Shown piece by piece: positions 33,759 through 40,711 of a DNA stretch of 64,000 nt (within the stretch, counting starts at the first letter, position 1; each line of letters begins with the position of its first letter). The position numbers were made by a program, and so were the translations under genes. The stretch is from Geomonas propionica (GTDB taxonomy: Bacteria > Desulfobacterota > Desulfuromonadia > Geobacterales > Geobacteraceae): the NCBI RefSeq assembly GCF_016458235.1, contig NZ_JAEMHK010000016.1, positions 1-64,000 of the forward strand. The letters run 5' to 3'. The notes beneath the pieces are model-generated. The model worked only from the letters and a program-made list of their open reading frames with translations. It was not told the DNA's origin and ran no database searches.

Positions 33759-34697
33759 TTAAAGCTTCTCGATGCCTCTAAGACGTGCGCTCCTGGAGCG
33801 CGGGTTCACATTCAGTTCCTCGTCCCCAGCCTTGACCGCCTTTTTGGTCAGCACCTTGTACTGCGGCACCCGTTTGCAGACGCAGATCGGGAGTTCCTTG
33901 GGACAGGTGCAGCCGGCGGCCGCGTTGCGGAAGGCCTCTTTGACGATGCGGTCCTCCAGGGAATGAAAGGAGATCACCGCGCCGCGCCCACCCGGTTTCA
34001 GGAGCCGCAACAGGTCGGCGAGTCCGTCCTCGAGGCTTTTCAGCTCCTCGTTCACCGCGATGCGCAACCCCTGGAAGGTCCGCGTGGCCGGGTGCAGCCG
34101 CTCCTCCCACTTCGCCTTAGGTATCGCCCCCTTGATGATGTCCACGAGTTGCATGGTGGTCTCGATGGGGGCTTCTTCCCTTGCCTTGACGATGAAGGAG
34201 GCGACCCGCTTGGCCCAGCGCTCCTCGCCGTACTCGGTGATGATGCGGCAGAGCTCCCCCTCGGAGAGGGTGTTTACCAGGTCGGCGGCGCTGGCGCCGG
34301 AGCTGCGGTCCATGCGCATGTCCAGGGGCGCGTCGGCCTGGAAGCTGAAGCCCCGCTCCTCCTTGTCCAGCTGGTGGCTGGAGACCCCGAGGTCGAGAAC
34401 GAAACCGTCGATGGCATCCACCCCGATCTCCGCCAGGGTCGCCGCTATCGAGGCGAAGTTCCTCTGGAAGATCCGGACCCGGTCGCCGAAGGGTGCGAGC
34501 CTTTCGCGGGCCACCGCGATCGCCTCCGCGTCACGGTCGAAGCCGATCAACTGGCCCTCCGGTGCGCTCGCGGTAAGCACCAGGCCGGCGTGGCCGGCGC
34601 CTCCCAGGGTGCCGTCCACGTAGACGCCGCCAGACTTGGGGGCGAGCAAGTCGAGGACCTCGTCCGGGAGCACCGATATGTGATGAAAGTCGGCCAT
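33759..34697 (-). CDS. rsmH: 16S rRNA (cytosine(1402)-N(4))-methyltransferase RsmH
   Basis: 312 residues, SAM-dependent methyltransferase of the ribosomal decoding centre (MraW). Motifs: [29 protein letters not shown] (SAM loop), [37 protein letters not shown], and [17 protein letters not shown] near the C-terminus. Its start is directly adjacent to the mraZ stop. Confidence 0.98.
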   Translation of the reverse strand: MADFHHISVLPDEVLDLLAPKSGGVYVDGTLGGAGHAGLVLTASAPEGQLIGFDRDAEAIAVARERLAPFGDRVRIFQRNFASIAATLAEIGVDAIDGFVLDLGVSSHQLDKEERGFSFQADAPLDMRMDRSSGASAADLVNTLSEGELCRIITEYGEERWAKRVASFIVKAREEAPIETTMQLVDIIKGAIPKAKWEERLHPATRTFQGLRIAVNEELKSLEDGLADLLRLLKPGGRGAVISFHSLEDRIVKEAFRNAAAGCTCPKELPICVCKRVPQYKVLTKKAVKAGDEELNVNPRSRSARLRGIEKL

Positions 34698-35180
34698 CTA
34701 GAGCCCCAGCGCCGTAAGGCCCGGCGCGTCGAGCGGGAAGTTCTGCTCGTCCTGCGCGCAGACCTTGGCCCAGACAGGCTGGCTGTAGATGTCGATCTTT
34801 TTCTGCATGCCCACGAAGTGGAGCTCGCGCTCCAACTGCGCGGCCTTTCTCAGGTCGGGTGGGACCAGGATGCGCCCCAGCTTGTCCGCGGTGCACTCGA
34901 CCGCGGGGACCAGCACGATGCGGCGCAGGGCGGCCAGCTGTTCCACGGAGAAACCGAAAGCCCCTCCGTCCTTGAGCCTCTCTTCGAGGGCCAGGAACTC
35001 ACTGTGGGGATAGATGACGAGACCGTAGCTCATCTGCTCCCCCCCCAGTCGCATCGGAATGGACTTGGTGAGGAAGAAGCGCTCGTCGCCGAAGCTGTCC
35101 ACCAGAACCTCGCGGAATTTCGCGGGAATACTGGTGCGCCCCTTGGCGTCGATGGTCGTGTCGAACTTCCCTCTGAACAT
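34698..35180 (-). CDS. mraZ: Transcriptional regulator MraZ
   Basis: 160 residues from ATG 35180 (MFRGKFDTTIDAKGRTSIPAKF). Upstream ATG/GTG codons lie within the MraZ box and are rejected. Two AbrB-like SpoVT repeats are visible: the first DAKGRTSIPAKFR, the second CTADKLGRILVPPDLRKAAQ. MraZ forms a ring that binds three direct repeats near its own promoter and represses the dcw operon in E. coli; the matching repeats are present here at 35191-35225. First gene of the cluster. Confidence 0.95.
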   Translation of the reverse strand: MFRGKFDTTIDAKGRTSIPAKFREVLVDSFGDERFFLTKSIPMRLGGEQMSYGLVIYPHSEFLALEERLKDGGAFGFSVEQLAALRRIVLVPAVECTADKLGRILVPPDLRKAAQLERELHFVGMQKKIDIYSQPVWAKVCAQDEQNFPLDAPGLTALGL

Positions 35181-35190
35181 GGTTTCCCCG

Positions 35191-35225
35191 GCACTCATTG
35201 CCACTTTATACCACTACATACCACT
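35191..35225 (-). promoter_or_regulatory. MraZ operator (three to four 10-bp direct repeats)
   Basis: On the minus strand AGTGG recurs at exact 10-bp steps (35221-35225, 35211-35215, 35201-35205), with a fourth degenerate AGTGC at 35191-35195. MraZ is known to bind tandem GTGG/TGGG repeats with 10-bp spacing, so this is very probably the autoregulatory site. It lies just downstream of the promoter and upstream of the chosen mraZ start. Confidence 0.85.
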
Positions 35226-35236
35226 TTCGTGCACGA

Positions 35237-35265
35237 ACTATACGGGAGGCACGCTTTGCTGTCAA
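35237..35265 (-). promoter_or_regulatory. Sigma-70 promoter of the dcw cluster
   Basis: Consensus TTGACA (35260-35265), 17-bp spacer, TATAGT (35237-35242) on the minus strand. It fires into the MraZ repeats and mraZ; the 16 genes to ftsZ are close or overlapping and could form one transcript of about 18.6 kb. Confidence 0.88.
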
Positions 35266-35411
35266 GGCAAAATTAGAGACAAATAGGGAATTTTGGGGAG
35301 GTTTTCCGGTGGGTTAAGCGGGCGGACGGCAACGGTGGCAAGAAGTGGTAAAAGCGGGGGAGTGAGCCGGGGTAAATTAAAATGGGCAGCGGACAGCGGA
35401 GGAGAAAACGC

Positions 35412-35440
35412 GGCGGGCGGGGTCACGAAGACCCCGCCCG
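35412..35440. terminator. GC-rich hairpin downstream of the 35458 gene
   Basis: CGGGCGGGGTC and GACCCCGCCCG enclose a short loop. There is no T-run, so termination efficiency is uncertain; it separates two minus-strand units (35458-36313 and the dcw cluster). Confidence 0.45.
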
Positions 35441-35457
35441 GGAACGGTGCGAGATTA

Positions 35458-35784
35458 TTAATTCTTTTTCCTGTCGAAGAGCGAGACCACGTTTCCCTTC
35501 TTCGGGCTCCCCCCGTTGTCCACCGGCGCCACCGGCGTCTGGGGAGGCTCCGGGGAGACGACCTTCTCGAGCATGACCGGGGTGCCCGACATGGTGAAGG
35601 GGGCGCCGTTCACCTGGCTTTCGTCCAGGATCCAGTGGTACACCTGGAGCGGCACGGTGAGCACCAGGAGCTGCACCTGCCACCAGCCGGGCTTGGCGTC
35701 CGGGGTGATGTCCTCGATCCGGGCGTAGAAGGCGGGCTTGTTGTCTATGTGCGCCAGCACGATGTCATTGATGGTTGTCGTCAT
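35458..35784 (-). CDS. Conserved hypothetical protein, 108 residues
   Basis: Starts at ATG 35784 behind AGGAGAAGTGACC; the longer frame would run into the neighbouring gene. The sequence contains MTTTINDIVLAHIDNKPAFYARIEDI, PGWWQVQLLVLTVPLQVYHWILDESQ and NGAPFTMSGTPVML, then a Pro-rich tail ending VSLFDRKKN. No signal peptide or membrane span. I know similar proteins as conserved hypotheticals of Geobacter-type genomes, without a function. Follows the YkgJ-like gene by 19 bp, so probably the same transcript. Confidence 0.75.
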   Translation of the reverse strand: MTTTINDIVLAHIDNKPAFYARIEDITPDAKPGWWQVQLLVLTVPLQVYHWILDESQVNGAPFTMSGTPVMLEKVVSPEPPQTPVAPVDNGGSPKKGNVVSLFDRKKN

Positions 35785-35803
35785 GGTCACTTCTCCTGTG
35801 GGG

Positions 35804-36313
35804 TCAAAGCAGGGGGCCGTCCATGCTGCGCGCCGGGAACAGGCCCCGGATTGCGGCGTAGCGGGCGACAAGCTCCTGCTCCATCCGGTAGAAACGGGAG
35901 ACGTCCTCCCGCGCCAACTGATCTTCGATGAGGTCGCAGTTGAAGGTGATGCAGTTGAAGGGACGGTAGCCTGCGGGGATCAGGCACTCCGGCTCGCCGA
36001 GGAACGGGCAGAGCCCGTTGTCGAAGCGCGGTGCGAAGAGCGGCTTGTCGGTGGCCAGGTAGACCAAGAGGTCCACGGCGCTGAAGTGGTACTTCCCCTT
36101 GACGCAGCACGCGCCGCCGCAGCCGGCGCAATGGGCGGCGGCGTCAACGCCGGAGACCAGCTGCTGCATCCCTTCCTTGTGCGCCGCCATTTGGGTGGCC
36201 AGCGTTTCCAGGTTCCGCCGGACGGGAACGGAGAGCCGCTCGAACGCCGCCGTCACCCTGCTCACCGCCTCCTGCCATTCATTATTCCAACCGGTCACAC
36301 TAACCTCGTGCAA
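35804..36313 (-). CDS. YkgJ-family cysteine-cluster protein
   Basis: 169 residues. The core CAGCGGACCVKGKYHF (about 62-77), then NGLCPFL and PECLIPAGYRPFNCITFNC, matches the cysteine-cluster pattern of YkgJ/FliB-like proteins, a family annotated as zinc- or iron-chelating. Six to eight cysteines could bind a metal or cluster. Cytoplasmic, without signal. No partner in the operon explains its role; first gene of a two-gene unit. Confidence 0.8.
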   Translation of the reverse strand: MHEVSVTGWNNEWQEAVSRVTAAFERLSVPVRRNLETLATQMAAHKEGMQQLVSGVDAAAHCAGCGGACCVKGKYHFSAVDLLVYLATDKPLFAPRFDNGLCPFLGEPECLIPAGYRPFNCITFNCDLIEDQLAREDVSRFYRMEQELVARYAAIRGLFPARSMDGPLL

Positions 36314-36364
36314 TAAAAAAACGCCGTCCAGGGCGACCGGAAGGCGGGTCTAAAAACCTTTTGT

Positions 36365-36467
36365 AACGCAAAGGCGCAAAGACGCAGAGACAACGCAAAA
36401 CAAGGGACTGCAAGATTTGTAGCCGTTGAGATTTTTGCTTTTCTTTGCGACTTCGCGGCTTTGCGTT
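36365..36467. repeat. Inverted 8-bp tandem arrays near the 3' end of rnpB
   Basis: Units AACGCAAA/GGCGCAAA/GACGCAGA (36365-36388) face TTTGCGAC/TTCGCGGC/TTTGCGTT (36444-36467) across about 55 bp. It lies between the rnpB 3' end and the YkgJ-like gene. Confidence 0.82.
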
Positions 36468-36495
36468 TAAAAGCGGTTCAGTTTTTTTGTTTTTT

Positions 36496-36918
36496 GGCCG
36501 AAGCAGCCCGTAAGCCGGGTTCTGTTCCCGCAGCCGGTTACCCGGCGGCGGGCGATGGTCATTCATCTAGGAGTGCCGTTGCCGACACCCTCAAGCAACC
36601 AACCCGGAAGCACGGACGGGCCGTCCTTAACGCTTCCCTATTTGGTCTTGCTCCTGGTGGGGTTTACCTGGCATCCGGCGTCGCCGCCGAACCCGGTGAG
36701 CTCTTACCTCACCCTTTCACCCTTACCCCCCTTCGCCAAGGCTTCGGGGGGCTAGCCCCCTATTGCCCCGCTTGGTGGGCGGACTTCTCTCTGTGGCACT
36801 ATCCCTGGGGTTGCCCCCGCTGGACGTTATCCAGCACCATGCCCTGTGGAGCCCGGACTTTCCTCCCTCCCCTTCGCACGAGGCTACGGGGACGGCGGCC
36901 ATCTGGTCTGCTTCGGCC
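36496..36918 (-). ncRNA. rnpB: RNase P RNA, bacterial type A
   Basis: About 423 nt, the catalytic RNA that matures tRNA 5' ends. The two ends pair (GGCCGAAGCAG at the 5' end with CTGCTTCGGCC at the 3' end, helix P1). The universally conserved GAGGAAAGTCCGGGCTCC lies near 36855-36872, followed by CATGGTGCTGGATAACGTCC. Near the 3' end AGAACCCGGCTTACGGG contains the conserved 3' region. An internal C/G-rich hairpin (around 36726-36765) probably extends helix P12. A T-rich tract (TTTTTTGTTTTTTTG-type on the complementary strand) flanks the 3' end. Confidence 0.95.
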
Positions 36919-36933
36919 AAAAACAAAAATCAG

Positions 36934-37039
36934 GTTCTAGGTTCTACGTTCTATGTTCTACGTTGCAGGCCCTGCCTCCACGCGCTGACGCTGCGAGAGA
37001 AGAGGTTTAACGTAGAACCTAAAACATAGAACGTAGAAC
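36934..37039. repeat. Inverted 7-bp tandem arrays between zinc-ribbon gene and rnpB (copy 2)
   Basis: GTTCTAG/GTTCTAC/GTTCTAT/GTTCTAC (36934-36961), about 50 bp of spacer, then GTAGAAC/CTAAAAC/ATAGAAC/GTAGAAC (37012-37039). Same heptamers and same layout as at 23388-23514, with a different spacer. Confidence 0.88.
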
Positions 37040-37046
37040 GGTCTCT

Positions 37047-37763
37047 TTAGTCCTGCACTTCCTGCTTCATGATCAGGATGCGCTGGCAGTGCGGGCAGGT
37101 CAGCACGTCGTCGGCACGGAACAGGGTGTTGTAGAGCTGCGGCGGCAGGTGCATGTTGCACCCCATGCAGTTCCCTTCACGAGCCTCGACCACGGCGATG
37201 CCGCGGCGCTGGTCGCGCAGCTTGCTGTAGCGCTTCATCACGGAGGCCGGGATGATCTTCATGGTCTCTTCGCGGGAGGCGGCATCCTTGGCGATGCCCC
37301 CTTCGAGCGCATCAACTTTCTGCTGCACTTCGGCCTGCTGCGTCGCCACGTTGGCTTCCAGCTCGACGAGATCGGATTCGCGCTTGGCGATGTCACCATT
37401 GATCTCGTCGATGGCGTTGATCTTCTGCAGGATCTGCTCCTCCAGCTCAGCGATCAGCTTCTTGGCGCCGGAGATCTCCTTGGAGACCGCCTGGTACTCC
37501 TTCTGGGTCTTGATCTCCTTCAGGTGCGACTCGGAACGGTTGATGTTGTCGTTCTCGGAGACAAGGTTCGCCTCGAAGGTTCCCTTCTCTTCCTCGAGCG
37601 CACTCACTTCCTCACGCCGCGCCGCGATCTTCTCCCGGGCTTCCGCAAGCTTCGCGTCCAACGCCTGGGACTCGTTCACCAGTTGCGCTTTCTCGCCGTC
37701 AAGTCCGTCGATCCTCAGATCGATCTCCTGCAATTCGTATAACGCCTTCAGTTTGTTGCGCAA
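37047..37763 (-). CDS. Coiled-coil protein with C-terminal C4 zinc ribbon
   Basis: About 238 residues if started at TTG 37763 behind GGAGG. Residues 1-170 form a long coiled coil with heptad-rich Lys/Glu; the C-terminus contains CMGCNMHLPPQLYN and CPHCQRIL, a four-cysteine zinc ribbon of the family typified by Helicobacter HP0958/CT398 (annotated zf-RING_7). In Helicobacter the homologue affects flagellar sigma-54 and flagellin mRNA; whether that holds here is unknown. Follows the Nif3 gene and precedes rnpB. Confidence 0.85.
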   Translation of the reverse strand: MRNKLKALYELQEIDLRIDGLDGEKAQLVNESQALDAKLAEAREKIAARREEVSALEEEKGTFEANLVSENDNINRSESHLKEIKTQKEYQAVSKEISGAKKLIAELEEQILQKINAIDEINGDIAKRESDLVELEANVATQQAEVQQKVDALEGGIAKDAASREETMKIIPASVMKRYSKLRDQRRGIAVVEAREGNCMGCNMHLPPQLYNTLFRADDVLTCPHCQRILIMKQEVQD

Positions 37764-37810
37764 ATTCCGCCTCCCCAACTACCTTTTTATGTGCTTAAAG
37801 AACAGACGCC

Positions 37811-38938
37811 TCACCAGAAGCTGAAAGGATCCTGCTCTCCTTGGTATTCCACTATTTCCGCCTCGAAGCGACGCACCGCGAGGGTTTCCTTCAACTGGGC
37901 CCCGAGCCCCTGCACCATGAGCCGCTCGGTGGCGAAATGCCCGGCGTCGAGCAGCGCCACCCCGAGAGCCTCGGCCTCGCGCGCCTCGTGGTATTTCACG
38001 TCGCCGGTGACAAAGACGTCGGCCCCCTTGCGCGCCGCGTCATGCAGCAGGGAAACGCCCGAACCGCCACAGACGGCCACCTTCTTCACCTGGCGCTCCG
38101 GATCCCCCACCAGCCTGACTCCTGCGGCGCCCAAACGCTCCCGGACCTCCTTGGCGAAACTTCCTGCCGACACCGGGGCGGCCAGCGTCCCGATACGCCC
38201 AAGCCCGCGCGGAGGCCCCTGGTTCAGCACCGGGTACAGGTCGTAGGCAGGCTCCTCGTAGGGGTGCGCCCCCTTGAGAGCGGTCACGGCGGCCCCGATG
38301 CGCTCCTTGAGGACCAGGAACTCGAGCCTGCTCTCCGGCTCGGCGTGCCCCGCCCCCACCTCGCCCACGAACGGCTTCGCGCCGGCCAGCGGCGTGAAGC
38401 GGCCGGTCCCATCGACCTGATAGGAACAGTCGCGGTAGTTGCCGATCAGGGGCATGAACGGGGCAAGCGCGGCCAATAGCTTCTCCTCGAAGCCGCGCGG
38501 CGCGAACAGCACCATCTTGACGTACTCCTCGGAGCCGGTGATCTTCAGAGGCTGCGCGCCCTGGAGCCCCAGGCGGCCGGCCAGAAGGTCGTTGACGCCC
38601 CCGTGGGCGATATCGAGGTTGGTGTGCAGGGAGATGATAGCGAGGTCGTGCTTGAGGGCGAGGATGGTAAGACGGCCGGTCTCGTCGGCGGCGGTGATCT
38701 TTTTGAGCGGGGAGAAGATGAACGGGTGATGGGTGACCAGCAACTGGCAGCGGGCCTCGATGGCGGCCTCGACGGCGGGACGGCCGGGATCGAGCGCCAC
38801 CATGATCCGGGAAACCGGCGCGACGGGGTCGCCAAGCTGCAGCCCCACGTTGTCCCAGGATTCAGCGAAGTGAATCGGGGCAATTTTACCAGTTATTCCA
38901 ACTAGATCGGAAAGTCTTGGAGTTATCATCACGCTCAA
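37811..38938 (-). CDS. Nif3-like dinuclear metal-centre protein (YqfO/YbgI family)
   Basis: 375 residues. LVTHHPFIFSPLK (about 88-100) and ISLHTNLDIAHGG supply metal-binding histidines; C-terminal AVCGGSGVSLLHDAARKGADVFVTGDVKYHEAREA completes the site. A central insertion (about 145-230) corresponds to the PII/CutA-like domain of longer YqfO-type members. Often annotated GTP cyclohydrolase I type 2, but the true reaction is uncertain. In the same direction as the zinc-ribbon protein, 48 bp apart. Confidence 0.92.
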   Translation of the reverse strand: MSVMITPRLSDLVGITGKIAPIHFAESWDNVGLQLGDPVAPVSRIMVALDPGRPAVEAAIEARCQLLVTHHPFIFSPLKKITAADETGRLTILALKHDLAIISLHTNLDIAHGGVNDLLAGRLGLQGAQPLKITGSEEYVKMVLFAPRGFEEKLLAALAPFMPLIGNYRDCSYQVDGTGRFTPLAGAKPFVGEVGAGHAEPESRLEFLVLKERIGAAVTALKGAHPYEEPAYDLYPVLNQGPPRGLGRIGTLAAPVSAGSFAKEVRERLGAAGVRLVGDPERQVKKVAVCGGSGVSLLHDAARKGADVFVTGDVKYHEAREAEALGVALLDAGHFATERLMVQGLGAQLKETLAVRRFEAEIVEYQGEQDPFSFW

Positions 38939-38974
38939 AAGAAAAAGAGTGCAACCGCTTGGTGTGCACTCTTT
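38936..38974 (-). terminator. Intrinsic terminator after the tRNA
   Basis: AAAGAGTGCA and TGCACTCTTT arms (38944-38953, 38965-38974) followed on the minus strand by TTTTTCTTTT. It ends the tRNA transcript about 75 bp after the CCA and just before the Nif3 start. Confidence 0.8.
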
Positions 38975-39049
38975 CTCCCCACTAGAAGTGTATTTTTTCG
39001 TCTGAACAGGTGCTTTAAGGGCATCCCCACATCATCCTAATTTGTAAGG

Positions 39050-39126
39050 TGGTGGGCCCACCAGGACTCGAACCTGGGACCGACCGGTTATGAGCCGGTA
39101 GCTCTAACCAACTGAGCTATAGGCCC
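39050..39126 (-). tRNA. tRNA with CAU anticodon (Met elongator or Ile2)
   Basis: 77 nt including an encoded CCA. Acceptor GGGCCTA/TGGGCCC, D-arm GCTCAGTTGGTTAGAGC, anticodon loop CTCATAA, T-arm with GGTTCGAGTCC. The CAU anticodon serves Met or, after lysidine modification of C34, Ile (AUA). The anticodon stem ACCGG-CTCATAA-CCGGT resembles Bacillus-type tRNA-Ile2 more than elongator Met, but the sequence alone does not settle this; lysidine synthetase identity elements would need comparison. Confidence 0.95.
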
Positions 39127-39201
39127 GAAAAGCGAAATTAAAACATATAGTAAAAGGATTAGCGTGTCAAGCTTCTATTTTAATGACAGAAACGGACTTC
39201 G

Positions 39202-40326
39202 CTAATACATCTCGTACTTGAGCAGGCGACACTCTATCGGGCCGTTGTAGAGCACCATCCTGCGGGTCGCCTTCAGTCCCACCGACTTGGCGAGCTCCAG
39301 GTTGCCGGTGAAAAGGTAGGCGGTGTACCCCTTGCAGCGCTGCTTGAGGGTGTCGCCGATCTCCTTGTAGAGCGGGCTCAGTTCCTCCTCTTCCCCGAGC
39401 CTCTTGCCGTAGGGAGGGTTGACGATCAGCACCCCGGGCCCCGGAGGCGGGGTGAGCTCGGCCATGGGGAGGCGCCCCAGCACCAGGTGCTCGAGCACCC
39501 CGGCCCGTTTCGCGTTCTGCGCCGCCATCCCGACGGCCGAGTGGGACAGGTCGGTCCCCTGCACCGGCGCGGGGAGCCGATCCAGCATCCCGGCCCGGGC
39601 CTCGGCAACGATGCGGTCCCACAGCCCGCGGTCGAATCCCTGCCAGCGTTGGAAGCCAAAGCGGCGGTTCAGCCCGGGGGGGATGCGCAGCGCCTTGAGC
39701 GCGGCCTCGATGGCGATTGTCCCGGTGCCGCACATGGGATCGACCAGCGGGGTACTGCCGTCCCAGCCGGTAAGCTCCACCAGCGCCGCCGCCAGGTTCT
39801 CCTTCAGCGGGGCCTCGTGCCGGTCCAGACGGTAGCCGCGCCGGTCCAGCGGTTCACCGGAGAGATCGAGGCTCAGGGTGCAGCGGTTCTTGAAAAGACG
39901 CACGTTGACGCGCAGATCGGGGTCCTTGGTGTCGACGTTGGGCCGGCTGCCGTAGTGATCGCGCAGGGCATCCACGATGGCGTCCTTGGCCTTCAGCGCC
40001 ACGAACCCGGAATGGGTGAGCGCGGAGTCCCTCAGGTTACAGTCGACGGCGAGGGTGAGCTCGGGGTTCAAAAAGCGCTCCCAGGAGATGGCGCGCACGC
40101 CGCGGTACAACTCTTCCGGGGTCTCGCAGGGGAACTCGGCGAGGGTCATCAGCACGCGGCTCGCGGTGCGCAGCCAGAGGTTGGCCCGGTAGGCGGATTC
40201 CATCCCCCCCCCGAAACGGACGCCGCCGCTCTCCACAGTCACTTCGGGGACTCCCAACCGCACCAGCTCGGCCGCCAACGCCTCTTCCACTCCCTTGGCA
40301 GTGGTGGCGAAAAAAAACTGCTTCAT
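39202..40326 (-). CDS. THUMP-domain rRNA N2-guanine methyltransferase (RlmL/RlmK-N type)
   Basis: 374 residues from ATG 40326 behind AAGGAGAG. N-terminal THUMP domain (FFATTAKGVEEALAAELVRLG to about 160) binds RNA; the C-terminal Rossmann methyltransferase has DPMCGTGTIAIEAAL (SAM loop, about 205), and the catalytic NPPYGKRLGEEEE (about 310). This is the COG0116 group, which includes E. coli RlmL, the 23S G2445 methyltransferase; the precise guanine is not established. The longer upstream frame lacks a ribosome site. Confidence 0.88.
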   Translation of the reverse strand: MKQFFFATTAKGVEEALAAELVRLGVPEVTVESGGVRFGGGMESAYRANLWLRTASRVLMTLAEFPCETPEELYRGVRAISWERFLNPELTLAVDCNLRDSALTHSGFVALKAKDAIVDALRDHYGSRPNVDTKDPDLRVNVRLFKNRCTLSLDLSGEPLDRRGYRLDRHEAPLKENLAAALVELTGWDGSTPLVDPMCGTGTIAIEAALKALRIPPGLNRRFGFQRWQGFDRGLWDRIVAEARAGMLDRLPAPVQGTDLSHSAVGMAAQNAKRAGVLEHLVLGRLPMAELTPPPGPGVLIVNPPYGKRLGEEEELSPLYKEIGDTLKQRCKGYTAYLFTGNLELAKSVGLKATRRMVLYNGPIECRLLKYEMY

Positions 40327-40711
40327 CCTCTCTCCTTGGAAAAACCTGACGGTGCCCTCTGTCATGAGAGCTGCCGGTCCCTGAGCTACGGCCTGGCCGC
40401 GCGGTGGCCGCTCACCTTCATGAGAACTATACACGCAGCGGCTTTGGCGCCGCAACGTCAAAGCACAAATTAATATTGATCGGGCATTGCGCTGATTAAA
40501 AAATAATGATAAAAAATTAATTTATTCAGTTGTCGGAGTTGAATGCCGATAAGTGTTTTCATGAACGCGATGCAGGCTTGGCTGCGCGGCCTCACCGCCT
40601 GTCGAGGGGGTCACGCCCCCCTCCGGCACGCGGCTTGCCATTGCGTCGGCATAGATTACACTTTGCAGTGTCAGGCGCCACAATCCCCTGATTTATCGGA
40701 GAAATCAGCAC
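40327..40711. other. Divergent intergenic region (385 bp)
   Basis: The central part is AT-rich (40462-40540) and flanked by G/C-rich DNA. I see a sigma-54-like element at 40625-40638 and a GAGGGGGTCACGCCCCCCTC hairpin just before it (about 40605-40624), but no gene. An upstream activator site could not be identified. Confidence 0.5.
40623..40638 (+). promoter_or_regulatory. Sigma-54-like promoter upstream of the GGDEF response regulator
   Basis: CCGGCACGCGGCTTGC has GG and GC separated by 10 bases (40625-40626, 40637-40638), matching TGGCAC-N5-TTGC except for one base. It is 74 bp upstream of the ATG, so a leader of about 60 nt is expected. Sigma-54 promoters need an enhancer-binding activator, which is not encoded nearby. 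Confidence 0.5.

Noticed and set aside
36500-36930. Several short frames on both strands
   Set aside because: This stretch is the RNase P RNA gene; conserved RNA elements at both ends and in the middle explain the sequence.
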